In this document: positions 24,791-32,128 of the stretch, in pieces | Position numbering within the stretch: position 1 is the first letter of the stretch | Layout: each line of letters opens with the position of its first letter | Source of the DNA: Burkholderia sp. LMG 13014 | Lineage (GTDB): Bacteria > Pseudomonadota > Gammaproteobacteria > Burkholderiales > Burkholderiaceae | Reading direction: 5' to 3' | Length of the DNA: 38,690 nt | Assembly: GCF_905232215.1 (NCBI RefSeq) | Contig: NZ_CAJNKE010000018.1 | Location: 1-38,690, forward strand | Notes under the pieces: model-generated | Seen by the model: only the letters and a program-made list of their open reading frames with translations | What the model was told of the DNA's origin: nothing | Database searches by the model: none | Program-made: the position numbers and the translations under genes

Positions 24791-25101
24791 GCGTTGCGCG
24801 ACGCGCTCGAAGTGTTCGGCGATAGCGTAGTCGCCGCGGCGCGGTGCAACCTGCCGTCTTCCCTGAATCTCGCGCCCGCTGAACCGGTTCAGCGGCGCCC
24901 GAGCGATACGAATCCGGTTCTGGCCCGTAGTACCAGGATGATCGGCAAGCAGCTACTCGTCTAACTGCACATCTCAGGCAGCTGCGATCTGCGTGCCTGC
25001 GCGCTACCTCGCACAAATTTGTCGATGAACCACTGGCGCCCGTCGGCTTGTTCTGCAATCACTTTGGACCACGTCAGCCGAATGCCCCTTGGACGCTGCT
25101 C
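24790..25101. other. Unassigned sequence between the IS21 relic and the IclR gene
   Basis: The open frame of the IS21 relic continues to a TAA at 24962-24964 with sequence such as ALEVFGDSVVAAARCN, which faintly recalls small DUF1127-like proteins but is not secure. No gene, promoter or repeat could be supported in the remainder. Confidence 0.3.
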
Positions 25102-25896
25102 CTAAAGGCGCTGCTGCAATTTATCGCACTGTTCCAGAAGTAGCGCCTCCAGTTGCCCACGAATATCCATAAAGCGTTGCGTAGGAACAGGAATCGAGAT
25201 GGCTGCAAATTCGCCAGTCGGCAGTCGTAGCGATGCCGCGATTGCGCAAATGCCTTCTGCGTTTTCTTCGAGATCGCTACTGATGCCGCTACGACGGATC
25301 TCCGCGAGGGCGGCGTCGAGTTCTGTCCATGAATCAATGGTTCGGGGCGTGAGTTTACCTAGACGCAGCACCTCCCTGAAGTGCTCAAGTTCGTCCTTCG
25401 GAACCGCAGCCAACATTGCTTTCCCTGGTGCACTTGAATGCAGCGGGAATGAAATCCCTACGTCGGATTCGGCACGTAGCCGATGGGTGCCCCGGACCTG
25501 ATCCACGAATACAACCTTGTCCGCATCGAGTAGCGAAAGATCGACTGTCTCCCCGCACTCACGCGAGATGTGCTGAAGCGTTGGACGCGCAATATCGACA
25601 AAGCCAAATTTGGCTGCTGCTGCCAACGGTAGAAGCGCCGGCCCCAGTCGCACCCCTCGCGCAAGTGAGGCGGCAATTACAAGATTCTCCGCATGGAGCG
25701 CATCAACGATGCGCTGAACCGTTGAGCGCGGCAGAGCGAGAAGTTTTGCAAGTTCCCCCAATGAAAGACCGTCGGGATGTGCCTTCAATGCCCTGAGCAC
25801 TGCGGCCGCTCTGGCGATCACCTGTACAGCCGGCCGCTCTTCAGGTGACTTCGCGGCCTCCTGATACTCGATCTCTTTCTGTCTCGCCCTGCTCAT
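25102..25896 (-). CDS. IclR-family transcriptional regulator
   Basis: The 264-residue product has an N-terminal IclR winged helix (VQVIARAAAVLRALKAHPDG, then LSLGELAKLLALPRSTVQRI) and the C-terminal IclR effector domain with LHSSAPGKAMLAAVP, GISSDLEENAEGICAIAASL and a final helix. GAGTGAG precedes the ATG at 25896. It is divergent from the catabolic operon that starts at 26118. A palindrome and a third half-site in the gap are probable binding sites. IclR members commonly control aromatic catabolism, so this one most likely senses phloroglucinol or an early ring-opened product. Effector inferred. Confidence 0.9.
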   Translation of the reverse strand: MSRARQKEIEYQEAAKSPEERPAVQVIARAAAVLRALKAHPDGLSLGELAKLLALPRSTVQRIVDALHAENLVIAASLARGVRLGPALLPLAAAAKFGFVDIARPTLQHISRECGETVDLSLLDADKVVFVDQVRGTHRLRAESDVGISFPLHSSAPGKAMLAAVPKDELEHFREVLRLGKLTPRTIDSWTELDAALAEIRRSGISSDLEENAEGICAIAASLRLPTGEFAAISIPVPTQRFMDIRGQLEALLLEQCDKLQQRL

Positions 25897-26054
25897 CTCA
25901 CTCTGCCCGGTAAGTAAATGTCGATAGTTTGCCAGAGCTTCGCGCCAGCATCCGTTCTAGTCACTGAAATATGTCGAAACCCGAATCTGGTCTCTCCGGG
26001 TTCATCCCTATGGTTTCAACTTCTCGCAGGATTAGTATCCATGTCACCGGAGAA

Positions 26055-26082
26055 CGGTACAAGTGTACCGCAATACGGTACA
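26055..26082. promoter_or_regulatory. IclR operator candidate: palindrome plus third half-site
   Basis: CGGTACA-AG-TGTACCG (26055-26070) is a perfect dyad. A third CGGTACA copy (26076-26082) repeats the left arm exactly 21 bases, two helical turns, downstream. Together they sit 36 bases before the cyclase start in the divergent gap. IclR proteins often bind two adjacent dimers, which three or more half-sites would permit. The remainder of 25897-26117 shows nothing else clear. Confidence 0.65.
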
Positions 26083-26117
26083 CAATCCAACGATATTTTT
26101 TAGACCGGAGCACGCAA

Positions 26118-26960
26118 ATGACAGTGACCGTCAGAGGCATCAATTATCAGGAGAACTCACATAACGACATGGGGCTCGAATTCTACGACCTCAGTCATCC
26201 GTGGGGCCTCGGTCAGCCCTGCTGGCCGTATTTCGAAGACGTGAAAATCGAGCGCCTTCATAACATGGCCAAATCCGGTGTCCTGACCCAGCGCATTACG
26301 ACCGTGATGCACTCGGGCACTCACATCGATGCCCCAGCACACGTCGTCGAGGGCACGCCGTTCATGGACGAGGTTCCGCTGCCTCACTTCTTCGGAACGG
26401 GCGTCGTGGTCTCGATTCCGAAGGGCAAGTGGGAAGTGGTCACGGCGGAGGACCTCGAAAAGGCGAGCCCGCAGATTCGCGAAGGTGACATCGTCATCGT
26501 CAACACCGGCTGGCACAAGCACTACAGCGACAGCCGCATGTATTACGCCTATTCGCCTGGATTCTACAAAGATGCCGGCGAGTGGTTCGCGAAGAAGAAG
26601 GTGAAGATGATCGGCACGGACACGCAGGCGCTCGATCACCCGCTCGGTACCGCGATCGGACCGCACGGCCCCGGCTGGCCGAACGGGCTGCTTCCGCAGG
26701 TAAACATGGAGTACGAGCGCGAAACGGGGCGCAAGGTCATCCAGGATTTCCCCGAATGGGAACCCTGTCACCAGGCGATCCTGAGCGCTGGCATTTGCGG
26801 CATCGAAAACGTCGGCGGTGAAATCGACAAGGTCACCGGCAAGCGCGTCACGTTCGCGGCATTCCCGTGGCGCTGGACGCAGGGCGATGGCTGCATCGTG
26901 CGTCTCGTTGCGATTGTCGACAAGCGCGGCACCTACCGTATCGAAAACGGGGAAGGCTAA
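26118..26960 (+). CDS. Metal-dependent cyclase-family hydrolase, probable dihydrophloroglucinol cyclohydrolase
   Basis: The 280-residue product belongs to the cyclase/kynurenine-formamidase superfamily. The metal motif HSGTHIDAPAH lies at 65-75 (His65, His69, Asp71, His75), with YDLSHPWG before it and a later GTDTQALDHP. Members hydrolyse amides, lactams or cyclic diketones with Mn or Zn. In anaerobic phloroglucinol degraders a member of this family opens dihydrophloroglucinol to 3-hydroxy-5-oxohexanoate. The company of SDR, 3-hydroxyacyl dehydrogenase and BKACE genes points to that reaction here, by inference. GGAG seven bases before the ATG at 26118 supports the start; the ATG at 26169 is less well placed. 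First gene of the operon, 2 bases before the cupin gene. Confidence 0.85.
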   Translation: MTVTVRGINYQENSHNDMGLEFYDLSHPWGLGQPCWPYFEDVKIERLHNMAKSGVLTQRITTVMHSGTHIDAPAHVVEGTPFMDEVPLPHFFGTGVVVSIPKGKWEVVTAEDLEKASPQIREGDIVIVNTGWHKHYSDSRMYYAYSPGFYKDAGEWFAKKKVKMIGTDTQALDHPLGTAIGPHGPGWPNGLLPQVNMEYERETGRKVIQDFPEWEPCHQAILSAGICGIENVGGEIDKVTGKRVTFAAFPWRWTQGDGCIVRLVAIVDKRGTYRIENGEG

Positions 26961-26962
26961 CC

Positions 26963-27310
26963 ATGATAGTCACCCGCATCGGCGAGGCCCGGCGTTATGA
27001 AGCGCCCAATCATCACGAAGTGTGCGCATTGCGGCTCCAGGGTTTTGCACCCGGTGGGCCGGAGTCTTTCTGGGTTGGACTCTCGCACTTTCTGCCAGGA
27101 GGTGGCGCAGGACCGGACAGCTCTCCGCTGGAAAGGGTCTACGTTGTCCTCGCCGGCGAGGTGACTGTCCGAACCGGGGCTCAGGAGGTCGTTCTGGGCC
27201 CGCTCGATAGCTGCACCATCCCATCCGATGAAGTACGCGAAGTCAGAAACAACGGTAACGATGTGGCCACGATGCTCGTCGTAGTGACATACGCGGAGGC
27301 AGTTGCATGA
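26963..27310 (+). CDS. Small cupin protein, function unknown
   Basis: The 115-residue single-domain cupin has ERVYVVLAGEVTVRTGAQEV and LGPLDSCTIPSDEVREVRNN, the two conserved cupin blocks. The usual HxH pair of motif 1 is replaced around SSPLERVY, leaving at most the Glu, and motif 2 lacks its His. Metal binding is therefore doubtful and the protein may bind a ligand without metal or act as an isomerase. GGGAAGG precedes the ATG, two bases after the cyclase stop, and its TGA overlaps the next ATG as ATGA. Such close packing makes it part of the pathway. A role with an unstable diketone intermediate is speculation. Confidence 0.8.
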   Translation: MIVTRIGEARRYEAPNHHEVCALRLQGFAPGGPESFWVGLSHFLPGGGAGPDSSPLERVYVVLAGEVTVRTGAQEVVLGPLDSCTIPSDEVREVRNNGNDVATMLVVVTYAEAVA

Positions 27311-28110
27311 GTACAGATTGGATCAAGTCCCCGGGCTCACTCTTTGACGTCCGCGGCAAGGTTGCGGTAGTAACCGGGGCATCAGGGGCCTTTGGTGCAC
27401 TTGCGGCGCAGGTGCTGGCTGGAGCGGGAGCGAAGCTTGTGCTCGTCGCCGGCAACGAAGAAGCGCTCGGCGAAACTGCACGGAAATGCAGGGATCTCGG
27501 TGCGCACGTAGAGACTGTCGTCCGCAGGCCTGGCAATGAAGAGGATTGCGAAGCAATCATGGATGCCGCATTGGCAGCGTTTTCAGGGCTCGACATCCTG
27601 GTCGTCGCGTCCGGGCTTAACGATCCGTGCCCAATCATTGAAATGTCTCCCGAGCGGTTTGACACTGTGATGCACGGCAACATCACCGGTGCCTGGCTGC
27701 TGTCCAGAGCCTTTGGCCAGCGGGTCATCAGACACGCGACTCGCGGGAAAGTCGTGCTTGTATCGTCGGCCCGCGGCAAGCTCGGACATCCCGCAGGCTA
27801 CTCCGCATATTGCGCGTCCAAGGCAGCGACTGATGGTTTGACCCGTGCATTGGGATGCGAATGGGGCAAATATGGCATCACGGTGAATGCGATCGCGCCG
27901 ACCGTATTTCGCTCCCCACTGACTGCGTGGATGTTCGAGGACACGGAAAAAGCCAACAAGGTCCGTTCCGAATTTCTCTCGCGCGTGCCTTTGGGCCGGC
28001 TGGGAGAGCCTGAAGACCTTGCCGGGCCTTTGCTCTTCCTGTGCTCGAAAGCGTCCGATTTTCACACCGGGCATACCGTTTATGCCGATGGTGGCTACAC
28101 AGCGGGGTGA
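27307..28110 (+). CDS. SDR, probable phloroglucinol reductase
   Basis: The 267-residue classical SDR has TGASGAFG at 23-30, SSARG with Ser154, and the pair Tyr168/Lys172 in YSAYCASK. The usual NNAG is replaced by VASGLN at about 100-105. Ser154 and Tyr168 are 14 apart, the spacing of fungal trihydroxynaphthalene reductases; phloroglucinol reductase of anaerobes belongs to the same polyphenol-reducing SDR type. Next to a cyclase, dehydrogenase and BKACE, reduction of phloroglucinol to dihydrophloroglucinol is the likely job. NAD(P)H choice is unclear: VAGNEEA after the second strand lacks both a clear Asp and a basic cluster. The ATGA overlap with the cupin gene shows coupling. Alternatively it reduces another cyclic ketone. 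Confidence 0.82.
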   Translation: MSTDWIKSPGSLFDVRGKVAVVTGASGAFGALAAQVLAGAGAKLVLVAGNEEALGETARKCRDLGAHVETVVRRPGNEEDCEAIMDAALAAFSGLDILVVASGLNDPCPIIEMSPERFDTVMHGNITGAWLLSRAFGQRVIRHATRGKVVLVSSARGKLGHPAGYSAYCASKAATDGLTRALGCEWGKYGITVNAIAPTVFRSPLTAWMFEDTEKANKVRSEFLSRVPLGRLGEPEDLAGPLLFLCSKASDFHTGHTVYADGGYTAG

Positions 28111-29034
28111 ATGAAAACTATGGAAAAGATCGGTATCGTCGGCGCGGGCCTTATGGGTCAGGGAATTGCCCAGGTTTTTGCCCTGGCGGGCCACCACGTC
28201 AAGGTATTCGACGTGAATGGCGATGCGCTCGCGTCGCTGGTGACACGCACGACGCGCAACCTGCTCGACCTTGAACTCGACACCTCCGTGGTTGCGAACA
28301 TCGCTCCATCGGCAGATCTCGAAGAGGCAGTCAACGACGCCGACGTCGTATTTGAAGCCGGCCCCGAAAATCTCGCGTGGAAGCAGGAACTCTTCGCGAA
28401 GCTCGAGAAAGTCGCACCGGCGAGCGCAATCCTGGCAAGCAACACCTCCGCGATTCCGATCACCAGCATCATGAGTAAGGTTGAATCGGGGCACCGGGCC
28501 ATGGGAACGCACTGGTGGAATCCACCGTTTCTCGTTCCGCTCGTGGAAATTGTCAAAACGCCTGCGACTGATCACGCGGTTGCCGTTCGGATGTTCGATC
28601 TGCTGACACGCGTGGGCAAAACGCCGGCAATGGTCGAAAAGGATATTCCGGGATTTATTGGCAACCGCCTCCAGCATGCCCTCTGGCGCGAAGCGATCTC
28701 CCTCGTAGCCCATGGCGTCTGTGACGCCGAAACCGTCGATACGGTGGTAAAGGCAAGCTTCGGTCGACGACTGCCGGTTCTCGGACCGCTGGAAAACGCC
28801 GACCTCGTCGGCACCGATCTCACGCTCGCGATTCACCAGGTGCTGCTGCCTGCTATCGAATCTGAAGCAGAACCGTCGCCGTATCTGGACTCGCTTGTCA
28901 AGCGTGGACATCTGGGCATGAAGACCGGGCAAGGCTTCCGTCAATGGACCGCCGAACAGCAGGCGAATCTGCGCTCGGAGGTGTTTCAACATCTAAAGGC
29001 AATGGATGCGGCAAGTCGTCGCGAGGAAAAGTAA
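28111..29034 (+). CDS. 3-hydroxyacyl-CoA dehydrogenase-type enzyme, probable 3-hydroxy-5-oxohexanoate dehydrogenase
   Basis: The 307-residue product has the Rossmann motif GIVGAGLMGQGIA and KVFDVNG, whose Asp34 ends strand 2 and favours NAD. The catalytic pair is His134 (GTHWWNPP) and Glu146 (LVEIVKTP), 12 apart as in L-3-hydroxyacyl-CoA dehydrogenases. It is single-domain, without the fused hydratase of fatty-acid oxidation proteins, as in enzymes acting on free hydroxy acids such as L-carnitine or gulonate. In the proposed route it oxidises 3-hydroxy-5-oxohexanoate to 3,5-dioxohexanoate (triacetate). It abuts the SDR stop directly and precedes BKACE by 4 bases. A carnitine-type dehydrogenase is the main alternative, less likely beside the cyclase and PhlG. 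Confidence 0.85.
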   Translation: MKTMEKIGIVGAGLMGQGIAQVFALAGHHVKVFDVNGDALASLVTRTTRNLLDLELDTSVVANIAPSADLEEAVNDADVVFEAGPENLAWKQELFAKLEKVAPASAILASNTSAIPITSIMSKVESGHRAMGTHWWNPPFLVPLVEIVKTPATDHAVAVRMFDLLTRVGKTPAMVEKDIPGFIGNRLQHALWREAISLVAHGVCDAETVDTVVKASFGRRLPVLGPLENADLVGTDLTLAIHQVLLPAIESEAEPSPYLDSLVKRGHLGMKTGQGFRQWTAEQQANLRSEVFQHLKAMDAASRREEK

Positions 29035-29038
29035 TCAA

Positions 29039-29977
29039 ATGGCCAGGAACCAGAAAAAGGTAATCATCACGTGCGCCGTGACCGGTGCGATCCACACGCC
29101 GTCCATGTCGCCGTATCTTCCGTTGACCCCGGCGGAGATTACGAAACAAGCCGTTGAGGCCGCCGAGGCTGGCGCCGCAATTCTCCACCTGCATGCGCGC
29201 GATCCGAACGATGGTCGACCCACAGCCGATCCCGCGATATTCGAGCGGTTCCTTGGCCCGATCAAATCGCAAACCGACGCGGTCATCAATATCACGTCTG
29301 GGGGCTCAACGAAGATGACGCTTGAGGAGCGGCTCGCACCTCCTCTCCGGTTCAAGCCGGAAATGGCGTCATTGAATATGGGCTCAATGAATTTCTCAAT
29401 TCATCCAGCCGCGCAAAAAATCAAGGAGTGGAAGTATCCGTGGGAGAGGGACTACGTCGAAGGAACCGAAGACATCATCTTTCGAAACACCTTTCGCGAC
29501 ATTCGCCACATCCTTGAGCACCTTGGTGACGGCTGCGGAACGCGCTTTGAATTCGAGTGCTACGACGTTGGCCATCTCTATAACCTCGCCCATTTCGTCG
29601 ACGCGGGGCTGGTCAAGCCTCCGTTCTTTATCCAGACGATCTTCGGCATCCTCGGTGGAATCGGGCCGGATCCCGAATGCGTGACTTTCATGCGAGAAAC
29701 GGCGAACCGACTCTTCGGGGAAAGCTATCAGTGGTCGGTACTTGCGGCCGGCCGTCATCAGATGCCGCTACTGACGCAGGCTGCCGTCGCCGGCGCAAAC
29801 GTGCGCGTCGGTCTGGAAGACAGTCTTTACCTGGGGCGCGGCCAGATGGCACAGAGCAATGCCGACCAGGTCCGCAAAATTCGGCGCATCCTCGATGAGC
29901 TGGGGCTGGAGATTGCAACGCCAGACGAAGCACGTGAGATGCTGAATCTCAAGGGATCCGCTAACACCGCATTCTAG
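29039..29977 (+). CDS. BKACE (DUF849) beta-keto acid cleavage enzyme, probable triacetate acetoacetate-lyase
   Basis: The 312-residue TIM-barrel protein shows ITCAVTGAIHTPSMSPYLP, the zinc-binding HLHARD (His50, His52), NITSGGS, and RVGLEDSLYLGRG with the conserved Glu260, all hallmarks of the BKACE family. Members condense a beta-keto acid with acetyl-CoA to yield acetoacetate and a new CoA thioester. With 3,5-dioxohexanoate as substrate the products would be acetoacetate and acetoacetyl-CoA, linking the pathway to central metabolism. GAGGAAAAG fixes the ATG at 29039 over an upstream ATG at 29006. Substrate is inferred from the operon; dehydrocarnitine-cleaving enzymes of the same family are the alternative. 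Confidence 0.9.
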   Translation: MARNQKKVIITCAVTGAIHTPSMSPYLPLTPAEITKQAVEAAEAGAAILHLHARDPNDGRPTADPAIFERFLGPIKSQTDAVINITSGGSTKMTLEERLAPPLRFKPEMASLNMGSMNFSIHPAAQKIKEWKYPWERDYVEGTEDIIFRNTFRDIRHILEHLGDGCGTRFEFECYDVGHLYNLAHFVDAGLVKPPFFIQTIFGILGGIGPDPECVTFMRETANRLFGESYQWSVLAAGRHQMPLLTQAAVAGANVRVGLEDSLYLGRGQMAQSNADQVRKIRRILDELGLEIATPDEAREMLNLKGSANTAF

Positions 29978-30021
29978 GCGCAAGAAATAGAACTAAAAAA
30001 ACGCATATACCAGGAGACAAA

Positions 30022-31218
30022 ATGGATAGGCTTCGAAACAGATGGGCGATTGGCCTCGTTTTCACTTCGGCTGTCGTGTTCGCAACGGCGGCTACGGCCG
30101 ATGAGATAACGATTGGTGCTTCCCTGCCACTTTCCGGCCCGCTTGCAGGTTTCGGAGCCTACCAGAAGTGGGGTTATGAAACGGCTGTGAGCGACGTCAA
30201 CAAAGGCGGCGGGCTCAAGGTCGGAAACGCGCAGTATCAGGTAAAACTCGTTATCCGCGACGATAAAACGGATCCGAATGTTACCGCGAGCAACACCGAG
30301 ACGTTGATCTCCAGGGATGGTGTTGTCGGGATGCTTGGCTCATGCACGCCGGCGCTGGTGAATGCCGGCTCGCTTGTTGCAGAGCGTCGAAGCGTCCCGA
30401 TCGTTTCCGGTTGCGTCCCACTTGGTGCGTTCAAGGCGGTCCGGCGATGGAAGTATGCATGGGCAGTCTTCTTCGACGAGTCCGAATTGGGCGTCGCCCC
30501 ATTCCGGATGATCGCTGACTACCGCCTTCAGACGAACAAAAAGGCGGTGATTTTGTCCGACAACGGTCCGGATGGGCGAGTCGTCGGCGGACGGATCTGG
30601 CCCAACGCCATATCAACAGGCGGCTTCACGCTCGTTCAGCAAAACTCGTTTCCCGTCGATTCACAGCAGTTCACCACCATGATCACGCAAGCGAAGGCGG
30701 ATTACGCTGACATCGCACTGGTTGACGCGATCCCGCCACAGGCGATCGCGATGCGAAAGCAGATGGCCGCGGCGGACTTTCATCCCAAGTTGCTGGTCAT
30801 GGAAAAGGGGGGGGAGCCCGAACAGTTTGCCAGGGCCTTGGGCAAGCTCTCCAATGGAGTCCTGGTGGGCGGTTATTGGGATCCCAGTTTTCCTTATCCT
30901 GGTGCGGCTGAACTCGGCAAGCGCTTCGAAGCGGAAACGCATCAAACACAAAGCCAGCATATCGCCGACTCATACGCCGCCGCCCAGGTCCTCCTGGATG
31001 CAATCTCGGCGGCCGGTAGCACCGACCGCGAGAAGATCAATCAGGCAATCGGCAAAACGGACAAGTCGTATGTCGTGGGTCCGGTGAAATTTGATGCAGA
31101 CCATACGTCACGCATCCCGGTCGTCGTCATGCAATGGCAAGACGGGAGGGCGGTGACCGTATGGCCCAAGGAAAAGGCCAACGGAAAATTGGTCTTTCCG
31201 CTCCCGGCACTCCACTAA
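30022..31218 (+). CDS. ABC transporter substrate-binding protein (branched-chain/aromatic type)
   Basis: The 398-residue product starts with an export signal: basic MDRLRNRW, a hydrophobic core, and a probable cut near ATAADE at about residue 26. The type 1 periplasmic-binding fold follows: ITIGASLPLSGPLAGFGAYQ, then VSDVNKGGGLKVG, LVIRDDKTDPNV, VGMLGSCTPALV and HIADSYAAAQVLLDAI. This is the LivK-like family that also serves aromatic acids and amides. It heads the transporter block just after the catabolic enzymes and before the permease and ATPase genes. CAGGAGACAAA precedes the ATG. It probably captures a phloroglucinol-type or ring-derived compound in the periplasm; the ligand is inferred. 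Confidence 0.9.
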   Translation: MDRLRNRWAIGLVFTSAVVFATAATADEITIGASLPLSGPLAGFGAYQKWGYETAVSDVNKGGGLKVGNAQYQVKLVIRDDKTDPNVTASNTETLISRDGVVGMLGSCTPALVNAGSLVAERRSVPIVSGCVPLGAFKAVRRWKYAWAVFFDESELGVAPFRMIADYRLQTNKKAVILSDNGPDGRVVGGRIWPNAISTGGFTLVQQNSFPVDSQQFTTMITQAKADYADIALVDAIPPQAIAMRKQMAAADFHPKLLVMEKGGEPEQFARALGKLSNGVLVGGYWDPSFPYPGAAELGKRFEAETHQTQSQHIADSYAAAQVLLDAISAAGSTDREKINQAIGKTDKSYVVGPVKFDADHTSRIPVVVMQWQDGRAVTVWPKEKANGKLVFPLPALH

Positions 31219-31240
31219 CGCATGGTTTGAGGAATTGATC

Positions 31241-32128
31241 ATGCTCCAGATATACCATCCAAATTTATCAGTTATCCTGAGTGGTATTGCGTCAGGATTC
31301 ATCCTGGGCGGAATGCTCGCGCTTACTGCTTTGGGCCTGTCTATCGCACTTGGCGTGATGCGCCTTGTCAACCTTGCACACGGAGAGCTTCTGGTTGGTG
31401 GGGCCTACATCGGCTTCTTTCTCGTTCAGTTCGCTGGCATCGATCCACTTCTGGGCCTTCCACTTGTCGCCGCGACCATGGGGGCAATCGCGTTGCCGTT
31501 CCATAAGGTTCTTGTCCGGCCACTGGCGAACAAGGGGATGGAAGCGCCGATGATGACAATGTTTGGCGTTTCCATCATCCTCCAGAATCTTTACCTGCTC
31601 TGTTTCAGCGCGGACACACGTGCCATCAACACGGACTATTCAGCGCGTCCACTTGTTTTTGGTCCAGTGACGATCGGCGAAATCTACGTGATCGGATTCG
31701 TCGTTTCCGTCGCGCTTACGCTCGGCGTGCACACCCTGATCACCCGGACCCGGTTCGGTCGTGACCTTCGAGCAGCCGCAGTGGACCCCTCGGCCGCAGC
31801 CGTGATTGGCGTCGACGTCGCTAAAGTGCACGCGCTTACATTCGCGCTGGGAGCAGCTTGCGCCGCAATGGGAGGCGTGCTCATTGCCACCGCATTCTCT
31901 TTTACGCCGAGTACCGGTTCGACCTACCTGCTCATGAGTTTTGCGGTCGTCGTGATGGGCGGGATCGGCAACATATTTGGAACACTCGCGGCCGGAATCA
32001 CGCTCGGTATTTTGCAGAGCATCGGCGCACTCGCATTTGGCGATGGCTATCGTGATCTGGTGGGCCTGGTCATCTTTCTTTTCGTTCTTGCGCTGCGTCC
32101 TCAGGGCATGGTGCCGGGAGTACGCTAA
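31241..32128 (+). CDS. Branched-chain-type ABC permease, LivH-like
   Basis: The 295-residue, highly hydrophobic product has LALTALGLSIALGVMRLVNL then AHGELLVGGAYIG, the LivH signature, and FAVVVMGGIGNIFGTLAAGI, the coupling loop that meets the ATPase. About eight membrane helices are expected. The start is the ATG at 31241 behind GAGGAATTGATC; a TTG at 31235 is less likely. Its TAA shares a base with the next gene's ATG (TAATG), so translation is coupled to the LivM partner. Confidence 0.9.
   Translation: MLQIYHPNLSVILSGIASGFILGGMLALTALGLSIALGVMRLVNLAHGELLVGGAYIGFFLVQFAGIDPLLGLPLVAATMGAIALPFHKVLVRPLANKGMEAPMMTMFGVSIILQNLYLLCFSADTRAINTDYSARPLVFGPVTIGEIYVIGFVVSVALTLGVHTLITRTRFGRDLRAAAVDPSAAAVIGVDVAKVHALTFALGAACAAMGGVLIATAFSFTPSTGSTYLLMSFAVVVMGGIGNIFGTLAAGITLGILQSIGALAFGDGYRDLVGLVIFLFVLALRPQGMVPGVR

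Noticed and set aside
24790-24964. DUF1127-like small gene at the end of the IS21 frame
   Set aside because: The ALEVFGDSVVAAAR stretch is suggestive, but there is no start codon of its own and the similarity is too short.
28111-29977. Carnitine degradation by dehydrogenase plus BKACE
   Set aside because: The two families also pair in carnitine catabolism, but the cyclase, SDR and PhlG genes around them fit phloroglucinol better. Kept only as an alternative.
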